Assembly: GCF_030247185.1 (NCBI RefSeq)
Contig: NC_080571.1
Location: 68,362,172-68,426,171 of the forward strand
Reading direction: 5' to 3'
Length of the DNA stretch: 64,000 nt
From: Malaya genurostris
Taxonomy: Eukaryota; Arthropoda; Insecta; Diptera; Culicidae
In this document: positions 37,870 through 48,620 of the stretch, piece by piece
How the letters are laid out: each line of letters opens with the position of its first letter
How positions within the stretch are numbered: position 1 is the stretch's first letter
The notes under the pieces: generated by a model
What the model was told of the DNA's origin: nothing
The model's database searches: none
Seen by the model: the letters and a program-made list of their open reading frames with translations, nothing else
Program-made: the position numbers and the translations under genes

Positions 37870-40027
37870 GGCATTAAAAATGCCTTACTCTTCACTATAT
37901 GGGGCCGGGTGTCAATTAAAAGTTTCAAAAATAGTCGCGTAACCTTTTTGTGTCATAATTTTGAACGTTAATAACTCGGTCATTTGTTGATGGATTGTTA
38001 TAATTTAACAACCAATCGATTCGGAAACTTTTAACTTAAACATGTATGACGACGTCGTTTCAGTATTTCAATAGCATACTATTGAAAAAATGGTTAGAAT
38101 CGACCTATGTTTTCATCCACCAATCCCCGTTGTGCAAAATGACGTCAACTTCTTGTTCGGCATAGGAGGCTTTGCGTCATGCATAAAAAAAACACCGCAA
38201 CGTTATGCGTAGTATGAAGAGAAATCTATAAATATAGGCTGCACAATATTTCTTTGCCTAGTCGATGCTTGACTGCGAATGAAACAAGTAGCTCGTCCAG
38301 TGAGCTGATTACTGGATTGTGTATGCGTTCGCTCGCTGGATTGTCGCTTTTGCATTATGTGTTGGTGAAATTTCCTGTTGTCTGCGCAACACCGTGTTCG
38401 CTTGAATATCTTATATATCATCTAGCTATTGAAGAACCGAATCAGCGTGATTACCGATTCTTTTGAAATATCCCTTGTATTTAGCAAATTTTTGGTCGAT
38501 TTTGCCATTAAAAATGCCTTACACTTCGCTTCCCGAGGCTGGGTGTCAATTTAAAACATGCAAAACTAATCGCGTAACATTTTTCTGTCATAATTTTGAA
38601 CGCTTATAACTCAGTCATTTGTTGATGGGTTTATATAATTCAACAACCAATCGATTCGGAAACATTTAACTTAAACTTATGAGATGACGTTATTTGAATA
38701 TTTCAATTGCATACCATTGAAAAATTGGTTTGAATTGAGTATTTCATTTTAATTCTCTGGTAACTATCAGGCCAATTTAGAATTATCGGCGATAGATTTT
38801 TTGCGGATCTAATTTGCAGCGCTTGTTGCTCGATGATTTGTTAATTGATTTTCCTAATTTAAATTATTCCAAAGCTTCAATATTGTAAGCTTAAAAATAT
38901 TTTAATTTGTCTAAAAATGTTTTAATTTGTTGATGGATCGGTGTTTTCAATTCCCATACGAACAAAACGTGACAATGTTACTGCAGAAGTTGTTGTCCCA
39001 CCAGGAATTGAACGCTTCAAAAGATTCAAAATTAAATTCTGAAACTTATCTAAAAGCGACCTCCTCGGTTTAGTAGTATAAATGAGTTCCACAGGCTCAC
39101 ATATACAGTTCAATTAGATGCAATATCATATACTATCAAAGATAAACTCAAAGTAAGTTTACCTGCGGTTTTACATGTATCCTTTGAATAGGAACCCTCG
39201 TAGAATTTGGTTAACCGCCAGTTTCAGTTTAATTATTATTTGCTGCAAAACAATAAACGTCTGATGACTACACGCGTTGTAACTATAACAATGTTCATTC
39301 ATATGTTAATAACATCAAGTTACAATATTAACAAAATTTCGGAATTTTGTTGCGTATCCATTCCGTATATTCCTAATATGCCAAAGCGAAAATCAATGTA
39401 AGTAACTAAATATTTTATGAGGACTGTTTCACATGCTTTCTTCCTCGTATTGTTGCCATATTATTTACCGACATTTTCCGAAGATTATTGACGATTTTGA
39501 AGAAGGATTAATAAAATTACGCTATTACTGAGTGTACCGGTACAACATCTTTCGTTAAAATAAATAAAATCTTTTCTTGGATCGATTAACTGTTTATAAA
39601 ATTAATAAGTTTGTACGTTTCTCGAAAATTATTATCATAAAATAAAAGTTTTATTTGTTCAGGTTTAAATGTTTAGGTTGTTTGTATCTTAAATTGAGCT
39701 TTCGAGTAACTTTGAATTCATCATAATTGACTTCTAGTTAAAGGACGTTATTCAAAAACTTAACAGTGTAAAAATTTGTGGAAAGGGATCAAAATTGAAT
39801 AGAATCAATAATCAAGAAAGATTCTAATTGTCAATTTTATCATTCGCTAACAATCTCAGCGCTTAAACTAGAGCAAGTTTGTAATTAGTCAATTGAATAT
39901 GTTTTTAGTCTAGTGTATCATCATCATTATCATCTTTATTTTTGTATTAATTATGAAGACCCTAGAAACGTTTCATTTTCAATGTTATTGTTCTCGGTCG
40001 TGTCTTGAATACAACCCTCTAATTTTT
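37870..40027 (+). repeat. 2.16-kb promoter-like repeat, copy C1
   Basis: Nearly identical to 58544-60700; by eye there are about a dozen differences in 2.16 kb. It starts with the palindrome GGCATTAAAAATGCC. The first ~230 bp recur internally at 38500-38735 as a diverged direct repeat that also begins with CCATTAAAAATGCC. Between the two lies a promoter-like stretch with ACCAATC (38120), GACGTCA, and TATAAATATAGGC (38229). No long ORF or TIR is seen. The right end is 'tacaaccctctaatttttt'. Confidence 0.85.
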
Positions 40028-41142
40028 TCTATGAAGAGTTTTTTCAGTTGCAATTTAGTCAAAAATTTCCACATTTTTCAGGAAAATTCAGCAATTTTCA
40101 TTTAATAGATTTCGTTGTACTGAGATAATTTGAAAGTTCTAAATGAAACAGAAAGTAAAATAGCGAAGTTTTAAATTCAATTGACAATTAAAACACGTTC
40201 AATTTTTTTACAGTTTTCTTTGTTTTTAACGGAATATAGGAATATAAACAAATGAAAATGTCCAAACCGCTTTGAATGTGTGCGTGATGTCGAAAGAGTA
40301 CTATGTAGTTGTATTCAATTCTTTGATTCAGAATTTTTTTTGATAGTTGCAGCATTCTAGGCTTTAAGAGTACTTAGTTCAAGGTGTTATTTGAATTATA
40401 TTAACATTGCTGCTATTCTATAATTCCATGTTAGTAAGTTTTTAAATTATATATAACTAGAATATTCATTTGATGCTTAGAAATTGCTGTTTACTTGCTT
40501 GCTCTAGTTTAGTACTTCCTATCAGAACTTGTATTTAAACACCACCAGAAGATTGTCAGAAGTGAAGAACCAGGACAATCCAAAACAGTGATTTTCAATG
40601 AAAAATCAGGTTTGAAGAAACATAATGATGGTTTGTATTTTTATTGATTATGAAAAGAAGTATTTCACTGCTACATTATTCAATTAATAGTGTTTGAACA
40701 GCGCATGATTTTCTAGCAAATATAATCTCATATGTGAGATAGCAATATAATGAATATAACTTTTCAAATGAGTTTATAATCGATGAACGTCATGTAGTTG
40801 TAAGCATATAACAAACTAACATGTAATTATAGAATTATATTCATTTCGATTTCAATATACGTGATGCCTGGAGCGCTGCAAACAACGAAACCATTTTGAA
40901 TCCAAGACATGCATTAAATTAGCATGCTTCTCGTATTTGCTACCGAAATCACAAACACATTCAAAATGTTGCAGATTTTCAAATATATTTTATCAATATG
41001 GATCACTTTAACGAATCCAATACTAATCGAAAAAGACATTACAATAACAACATCTCGTGACGAAAAAGACTATTAGTTCGGTAATGTTAAGTAGTTTGCG
41101 TTTAGCGTGCACCTATAAGTGAAATGTCAAAAATAATTGAGC
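40028..41142. other. AT-rich, no gene recognised
   Basis: No motif, repeat or RNA gene is supported. Confidence 0.45.
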
Positions 41143-41150
41143 ATGATACC

Positions 41151-41870
41151 ACAGACTAACAGACAGGACACTCAAATTAGATTCTTCAATCATTTTAACG
41201 GTCATTTCGAATATTCCTTTATTTGGGACAGTACTCACATGTGTCATGATGGCGCCACGTTACCCTATCAAAAACATCCTGTCTGTCATCTAGACTGTGT
41301 TTATTTTTTTCATTTACCAACAGAGTTGCCATTCATACAGAATTACCTGTAATGTATTGATTTGTATACGTCCATGCGAATTTCATGCAGGATACAGATT
41401 TAATACATATTGCCAAAACTATATACATAATTGTGCCTATTTCTCATCCTCCAACGCAAGACAAAATCGAACCCGTTTTGTTACAATATTTACTTGCTTC
41501 TGGTCTGCCGCCACTTAATTTCTGGTGAAAACTACCAACACAATAAAAAAATAGTCTAGATGAACAACGTTGAGTCAAATAAATGGTTACCTTCCAACAT
41601 CGCGAAAAAGTTAAATATTTTATCAACGTAATCCAATAATTTATTGTGACGATTCGTTTTCAAATATTTTGATGAAATCAGGCATCCCTGCAAGCAGCTG
41701 ATCGGTGTTGACAAACGAGGGGAAACCAACTAGTAAAATAACTTTTACATAACACAAGGGGTGTACAGATAGTAAATAGTTCGCGCAGTACAATATAGGT
41801 GGAGCTAGTGCATCACGAAAAATTATTTTTTATAAGAATTTACTCATACTGTCATGTCTGTTAGTCTGTG
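41151..41870. mobile_element. Non-autonomous DNA element with 8-bp target duplication
   Basis: ATGATACC occurs directly before (41143-41150) and directly after (41871-41878) the element. The ends ACAGACTAACAGACAGGACA and the complement of TGTCATGTCTGTTAGTCTGTG are inverted repeats. An 8-bp duplication is typical of hAT and P-type transposons. There is no transposase in the 720-bp body. Confidence 0.85.
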
Positions 41871-41878
41871 ATGATACC

Positions 41879-42859
41879 TCCCAAGTAGCAAACATTGTTC
41901 TGGTACCGAATTTATAACCGCGTCTCGCAACCATTATGCAATTGGAAAAGCGCACTTTTCTTGTATGATGTGCAACAAGTTTCTTGTTTCATATGTTTCA
42001 CAACAGTAATATTTGCTAATTGGAAACTGGAATTGTAACTGCTCAAATGATCTTGTCGTACAGTCAGTTGAAAAACCGGATATGGAACTTAATCCATTCA
42101 AGATTTTGAGTTTGTTCCACAAGCAGTAATATGAATGAATTTTACATCCCTTACTAAAACGTATTGAATCAATTGTCTAACATATCTAACAAAAATAACC
42201 GATCTGAAGCAATTGTGAAACATGCCAATTATAACAAGTTTTAATTGCTACTTGGGCACAGGTGGACATGGAGGTGTGAACTGACAAAAGTAAATATCGC
42301 CTATAAATAATGTAGAATTACGCTTTTTAAGACCTAAGTTTGCTCGTGAATGTTATGAATAGTGCTGAAAAGACGAAACTTATAGCCTATGAGGGCGATC
42401 TTTTGCAGATCACTTCTGATATATAGAATATGTCAACAAAACTAAAATGAAATGAACGGTATATTACAAGTTACTTTGATTACAATATTTGTTTCATTGC
42501 ATTCATGACATTGAGTTTAAATTAACTGCACATTATCTTTTCTCTCAGGGAAAGTTAGAATGTAAAAAAAATTGTCATTTTTATAAATTGTCTATGAATT
42601 AAAACTTCATATACTAAGCGATCTAATCCTTGCTGTCAACTGTTTTGCGAATAGTTTAAACTTCAAGTCAAAATTTGATATTTATTTTCTAAAAAGTAGT
42701 TGAATTTCACTCAACAGACGAACCAATACGAACTAAGTTGCAAAATAAGTTTTAATTCATTTAGTGCTTTCGAATAACCAAAACACAAAGTCATGAATTA
42801 TATGACATTCGTTAAATTTCTATGAAAAGTGTGGAAAGCTTTCCCAAGAATGTGTCTGA
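41879..42859. other. AT-rich, no gene recognised
   Basis: Only a weak GACGAAAC-containing motif at about 42370 ('gtgctgaaaagacgaaac'), which may be a heavily decayed relative of the hammerhead-like repeat. Confidence 0.4.
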
Positions 42860-43045
42860 ATATAATCCTTGTAGCCCAAATAAGATTTATTTGGAAAATT
42901 TTTATCATTGTTTTCATTTGCTAATTTGTAATTACACTTGGAAAAATCCTTCGAATTTTTCAGAAATTTTTGCCGTGCAGATAGACGAAAATTTTTCAAA
43001 GGTCTGTAAATTTTTGGTTTGAGCAAACATATCAAATTTTCCATA
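42860..43045 (-). repeat. Dispersed repeat, inverted partner of 37645-37800
   Basis: The reverse complement matches the plus-strand copy over most of its length. Confidence 0.65.
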
Positions 43046-43429
43046 GAAAATTAATTCGTTTTCTGTAACCCAACGTCCGGACCTAGAGCTATTTCCCGGG
43101 CTGTCGGGTCAAGCGAATTTCTGCCAGGTCGCACGTATATTTTTAGAACATTAGTTTGACAAGTGACAATCCAAAAAATATTATGTAATTCCAGCACAAT
43201 TCGAATTTCCGTGTTGAGCATTCAGACGTTTCTAATCGTCAACAGTTTCATTGGTTTTAGGTTTCAGTTTTCCTCAAATCATCCAACAATCGGGGGGCTC
43301 ACGTGCAATTAGTTTTTTGCTTGGCGGGCGAGAGAAGTTAACATGGTGGTAACCCTAGCAACCCAATCGCTCACCGGTGAAGCGAATTGCAATGCAGTGA
43401 ATACACACACACAAACGAACATATTTTGT
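43046..43429. other. No gene recognised
   Basis: Somewhat GC-richer DNA around 43060-43140 and 43290-43380, without a recognisable frame. Confidence 0.35.
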
Positions 43430-43545
43430 CGTGAATATGGCCTACTTTACTTTGGAGCGCCTTTTCAAAATTAGCCATATGGAAGAATGGGCAGAACTTA
43501 ATCGTGAATATCTCGAGTTGTATTAATGGCAGCAACAAAATTCTT
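43430..43545 (-). repeat. Family W fragment, inverted
   Basis: 'aaaattagccatatggaaga' and 'gtgaatatctcgagttg' are the reverse complement of 2580-2640 in family W. Confidence 0.65.
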
Positions 43546-43559
43546 TCAATATTACATCA

Positions 43560-43945
43560 AAAATATGATAGCTGCTCCGTCAGCGGCTGGCTGGCGATTG
43601 AAGTTAAAAATGTAACATGACATATATTTATAGATTCCCTTTTGTATGAACGTTTATGCGATGCAGAAACCGTCGGCCGTGACCGAACGATCAACAAGAT
43701 GACATCATTTGCTCTTCTGTGATTGGTTAATGAAAACATAGGTCGATTCTATCCAATTTCTCAAAAGTATGCTATTGAAATACTGAATTATGCTTGGTTG
43801 TTAAATAATATCACTACATCAACGAATGATTGAGTTATTAACGTTCAAAATTATGACAGAAAAAGGTTACGTGGCTATTTGTTGAAACTTTTAATTGACT
43901 CCCGGCTCCGCATGGTGAAGAGTAAGGCATTTTAATGCCAAAAAA
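43560..43945 (-). repeat. Diverged, inverted copy of the promoter-like part of the 2.16-kb repeat
   Basis: On the minus strand it reads the palindromic start (43920-43935), the 'aacttttaattgactccc' block, CCTATGTTTTCATTAACCAA, and a TATA box ATAAATATATG (about 43620). The spacing is like that of 37870-38235. Sequence between these elements is much more diverged, so the CCAAT and TATA elements stand out as the conserved part. Confidence 0.6.
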
Positions 43946-44339
43946 TAGAATTACGGTAACTCTCATTATTTTGATTCATTGATAAATTCATCAGTAATTA
44001 GTTAGAAAATAGTTTTCCACATGTAACGGTGTAGCGGATTTTCGAAATTTATAATTTTCAATTTTTTTTGGGGCTCTTTGTATAAAAAAACGCGATTTTA
44101 ATGCAATAAAAACCGACTAATTTTGTGAACCATTACTGCGAATATTAACAAATTTGAAGAAGAAAACTGTTATTTTGCTAATAGTCTAAATAGTTTTGCT
44201 TTTCTCTTTGGTAAACACAACAAGTGTTTGGTGATCTGAGTCAACGTAAAATTTTGTTCGTTCTATGGTTCTGCTGTCAGTGGATCCTTCAACCTATATG
44301 TCGATGTGCATATTGCTGTCTTTAAAAGTTAATGTTTCG
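43946..44339. other. AT-rich spacer
   Basis: Nothing recognised. Confidence 0.4.
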
Positions 44340-44735
44340 GAAATAGCGTCTCGACAAGAGCAGGTGCGAAATATTATTATTAAAAAATAGTTAGAAAGTC
44401 CAAATCATTCCCAGAAAACAATCACGGATTCGGTTGGAGTGACTCAACAAACAGTCAAGTAAGATAAAGACTGATCTCGTTCCTAGCCTAGAAGAAAACT
44501 CACCGAGATGGATTAAAAAAGCGAAAGCTCGGCACAAAAAGCTACATAATTCAATTTTCAGACAAACATACAGATTGCATCGTACAGGACGATGAAATGT
44601 TGTGTTAATTCTTAATAATAAATTCTACACTAAAAAGGACATAGTAAGCCTAGAGTCTGAGTTTAAATAACAGAAGACATAAAATATTGTGAAATAAAAT
44701 CTCGTTGAGCAAGCCATTTGTACGTGCGGTTAAAT
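44340..44735 (+). pseudogene. Heavily decayed Tc1-like transposase relic
   Basis: In broken frames the plus strand retains DCIVQDDEM (first catalytic Asp block, about 44574-44600) and VEQAICTCG (about 44704-44730), the latter matching VWQAICTCG of the DD37E copies. Many stops and indels. No ends were found. Confidence 0.55.
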
Positions 44736-44779
44736 AAGCCAACGGTTAACCTAAACCAAGAATATTGACAGTGAAATCC

Positions 44780-44875
44780 TCTCACTGGTTGGTATTTAAC
44801 TGCTGAGTGGCATAACAAATCAACGTAAACTGTTATGCATTAACGATTCAAAGACGAAACATTAGGTATATAAGA
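44780..44875 (+). ncRNA. Decayed hammerhead-like repeat (site 3)
   Basis: Aligns with site 1 ('tatttaactgctgag' against 'aatttaactgccgag'), then GCATAAC...GTTATGC forms a perfect seven-pair stem. A degraded core (TTAACGATTCAAAGACGAAAC) follows. The 9-bp satellite begins directly after it. Confidence 0.3.
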
Positions 44876-44880
44876 AATAA

Positions 44881-45606
44881 AAAGTATGTAAAGTATATAA
44901 AGCATATAAAGTATATAAAGTGTATAAAGTGTATAAGTTATAAAAAGTATATGAAGAATATAAAGTATATAAAGTATATAAAGTATATAAAGTATATAAA
45001 GTATATAAAGTATATAAAGTATATAAAGTATATAAAGTATATAAAGTATATAAAGTATATAAAGTATATAAAGTATATAAAGTATATAAAGTATATAAAG
45101 TATATAAAGTATATAAAGTATATAAAGTATATAAAGTATATAAAGTATATAAAGTATATAAAGTATATAAAGTATATAAAGTATATAAAGTATATAAAGT
45201 ATATAAAGTATATAAAGTATATAAAGTATATAAAGTATATAAAGTATATAAAGTATGTAAAGTATATAAAGTATATAAAGTATATAAAGTATATAAAGTA
45301 TATAAAGTATATAAAGTATATAACGTATATAAAGTATATAAAGTATATAAAGTATATAAAGTATATAAAGTATATAAAGTATATAAAGTATATAAAGTAT
45401 ATAAAGTATATAAAGTATATAAAGTATATAAAGTATATAAAGTATATAAAGTATATAAAGTATATAAAGTATATAAAGTATATAAAGTATATAAAGTATA
45501 TAAAGTATATAAAGTATATAAAGTATATAAAGTATATAAAGTATATAAAGTATATAACGTATATAAAGTATATAAAGTATATAAAGTATGTAAAGTATAT
45601 AAAGTA
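44881..45606 (+). repeat. TATAAAGTA 9-bp satellite, left block
   Basis: Starts degenerate (TATGTAAAG, TGTATAAAG variants) and becomes a regular array from about 44945. Variants TATAACGTA (45320 and 45554) and TATGTAAAG recur. The right edge is cut by a mariner at a TA. Confidence 0.97.
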
Positions 45607-46512
45607 ACAGTTCGGCTGAAAAGTTCGTATCGTTTAATAGAAACACACATTTTTTGCCAAAATTCGTTTTATTTATTCAACATAATTGCCATCAGAGGCG
45701 ATACAGTGATTATAGCGATCATCCAATTTTTCGATACCATTTTTGTAGTACGATTTGTCCTTTGCCTCAAAATAGGCCTCAGTTTCAGCGATTACCTCTT
45801 CATTGCTTCTAATTTTTTTACCAGCGAGCATTCTCTTGAGGTCTGGGAACAGGAAAAAGTCACTGGGGGCCAAATCTGGAGAATACGGTGGATGAGGGAG
45901 CAATTCGAAGCCCAATTCGTTCAATTTCAGCATGGTTTTTCGTTGTTGTTTTTGATCGATTGTGAGCTCACGCGGCACCCATTTTGCACAAAGCTTTCTC
46001 ATATCCAAATATTCGTGAACAATGTGTCCAACACGTTCCTTTGATATCTTTAGGGTGTCAGCTATCTCGATTAACTTCACTTTACGGTCATTGAAAATCA
46101 TTTTGTGGATTTTTTTCACGTTTTCGTCGGTAACAGCCTCTTTTGGACGTCCACTGCGTTCATCGTCTTCGGTGCTCATATGACCAGTACGAAATTTTGC
46201 AAACCACTTACGAATTGTTGCTTCGCCCGGTGCAGAGTCTGGATAACACTCATCAAGTCATTTTTTGGTATCGGTGGCACTTTTTTTCATCAAAAAGTAG
46301 TGTTTCATCAACAAACGAAATTCTTTTTTTTCCATTTTTCACAATAACAAAAGTAGCTTCACTCAAAATGCAATATCTCACAAACTTATAATCAGACAGC
46401 TGTCAAATTTATACACGTATCTTTTGAAGGTTGGTACTAACTGAAAATGGTATGGATTTAATTCTAGTGGCGCCCTTTCATAGAAACGATACGAACTTTT
46501 CAGCCGATCTGT
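45607..46512 (-). mobile_element. Internally deleted mariner inside the 9-bp satellite
   Basis: The ends ACAGTTCGGCTGAAAAGTTC and its complement (ACAGATCGG...) agree for about 29 bp with one mismatch. TA flanks both sides (45605-45606 and 46513-46514). Removing the element and one TA leaves the TATAAAGTA array exactly in phase. The 906-bp element is shorter than a full mariner (about 1.3 kb) because the catalytic middle of the gene is gone. Confidence 0.93.
45673..46335 (-). pseudogene. Mariner transposase with premature stop and catalytic-core deletion
   Basis: Starts MEKKEFRLLMKHYFLMKKSA at 46335. A stop falls at codon 26, then the frame resumes with LDECYPDSAP, the linker RSGRPKEAVTDENVKKIH and the second DNA-binding helix region to ELTIDQKQQRK. 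It then jumps directly to MLKLNELGFELLPHPPYSPD, skipping the segment holding the first two catalytic aspartates (roughly 140 codons by comparison with the family). The third aspartate motif PDLAPSDFFLF and the C-terminus remain. It cannot be active but keeps TIRs and could move in trans. Confidence 0.9.
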
Positions 46513-48130
46513 TATATAAAGTATATAAAGTATATAAAGTATATAAAGTATATAAAGTATATAAAGTATATAAATTATATAAAGTATATAAAGTATATAA
46601 AGTATATAAAGTATATAAAGTATATAAAGTATATAAAGTATATAAAGTATATAAAGTATATAAAGTATATAAAGTATATAAAGTATATAAAGTATATAAA
46701 GTATATAAAGTATATAAAGTATATAAAGTATATAAAGTATATAAAGTATATAAAGTATATAAAGTATATAAAGTATATAAAGTATATAAAGTATATAAAG
46801 TATATAAAGTATATAAAGTATATAACGTATATAAAGTATATAAAGTATATAAAGTATATAAAGTATATAAAGTATATAAAGTATATGAAGTATTCAAATA
46901 ATATAAATTGTATAAAGTATATAAAGTATATAAAGTATATAAAGTATATAAAGTATATAAAGTATATAAAGTATATAAAGTATATAAAGTATATAAAGTA
47001 TATAAAGTATATAAAGTATATAAAGTATATAAAGTATATAAAGTATATAAAGTATATAAAGTATATAAAGTATATAAAGTATATAAAGTATATAAAGTAT
47101 ATAAAGTATATAAAGTATATAAAGTATATAAAGTATATAAAGTATATAAAGTATATAAAGTATATAAAGTATATAAAGTACATAAAGTATATAAAGTATA
47201 TAAAGTATATAAAGTATATAAAGTATATAAAGTATATAAAGTATATAAAGTATATAAAGTATATAAAGTATATAAAGTATATAAAGTATATAAAGTATAT
47301 AAAGTATATAAAGTATATAAAGTATATAAAGTATATAAAGTATATAAAGTATATAAAGTATATAAAGTATATAAAGTATATAAAGTATATAAAGTATATA
47401 AAGTATATAAAGTATATAAAGTATATAAAGTATATAAAGTATATAACGTATATAAAGTATATAAAGTATATAAAGTATATAAAGTATATAAAGTATATGA
47501 AGTATTCAAATAATATAAATTGTATAAAGTATATAAAGTATATAAAGTATATAAAGTATATAAAGTATATAAAGTATATAAAGTATATAAAGTATATAAA
47601 GTATATAAAGTATATAAAGTATATAAAGTATATGAAGTATTCAAATAATATAAATTGTATAAAGTATATAAAGTATATAAAGTATATAAAGTATATAAAG
47701 TATATAAAGTATATAAAGTATATAAAGTATATAAAGTATATAAAGTATATAAAGTATATAAAGTATATAAAGTATATAAAGTATATAAAGTATATAAAGT
47801 ATATAAAGTATATAAAGTATATAAAGTATATAAAGTATATAAAGTATATAAAGTATATAAAGTATATAAAGTATATAAAGTATATAAAGTATATAAAGTA
47901 TATAAAGTATATAAAGTATATAAAGTATATAAAGTATATAAAGTATATAAAGTATATAAAGTATATAAAGTATATAAAGTATATAAAGTATATAAAGTAT
48001 ATAAAGTATATAAAGTATATAACGTATATAAAGTATATAAAGTATATAAAGTATATAAAGTATATAAAGTATATAAAGTATATAAAGTATATGAAGTATT
48101 CAAATAATATAAATTGTATAAAGTATATAC
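46513..48130 (+). repeat. TATAAAGTA 9-bp satellite, right block with higher-order markers
   Basis: About 180 units. A marker block 'tatgaagtattcaaataata' with 'taaattgtataaag' recurs four times (from 46883, 47495, 47630, 48089). Spacings of 612, 135 and 459 bp are all multiples of nine. A TATAACGTA variant precedes three of the four markers. This indicates amplification of larger blocks, not only unit slippage. Confidence 0.95.
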
Positions 48131-48379
48131 AGTCTTCAAAGTACATAAAATAAACGATGTGAATAAAATGAGTAAAGTATGTAAATTTTATAAAGTCTTA
48201 TAATGTATAGTGAACTCAACTTCTAAGAGTGGCCTTCTGTCGCTTTCAAAGTAGTGTGCCCAAAACATCAGTAACGAAGAAATAGAGCGAGGAAAATAAT
48301 TTTATTGTGGTGTTTACCACCAACTAAAAAAAATGGTGTAATAGACAAATTTATCAATCTGCTCTAAGGAATTTGGTAC
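48131..48379. other. Unassigned flank of the satellite
   Basis: Degenerate remnants of the 9-bp unit to about 48200, then AT-rich DNA. Confidence 0.4.
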
Positions 48380-48620
48380 TTTTTATATCGTCTTCAGGAG
48401 AACCCTCGTGAGAATGAATTCTAGTAATTCTGATAGCATAAGTCGGACTATTCGATATATCAGAAATTTTCCATGGAACCTTGAGACCTTTCATTTAAAT
48501 CTTAGTTTGTACAAATCGGTCCAACCATTTTTGAAAGAGTTGAATGCATATTTTTTAGAATTTTTTTCGCTTATCGCCCAGATTATTCCGGAGTAGGGAC
48601 TCGGATCCGACGACTTCTAA
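48380..48620 (+). repeat. Family X/Y repeat fragment
   Basis: Contains 'gacctttcatttaaatctt', 'acaaatcggtccaaccat' and 'ggactcggatccgac', blocks shared with 5760-6010. Confidence 0.6.

Noticed and set aside
37870..37884. Histone-type 3' stem-loop at GGCATTAAAAATGCC
   Set aside because: The loop and stem sequence do not fit the histone mRNA consensus, and no histone coding sequence is present.
44840..48153. Very long open frames on both strands in the 9-bp satellite (KYI, YTL, FIY and KVY repeats, up to 553 codons)
   Set aside because: The period is a multiple of three and lacks stops in several frames, so they are artefacts of the array, not proteins.
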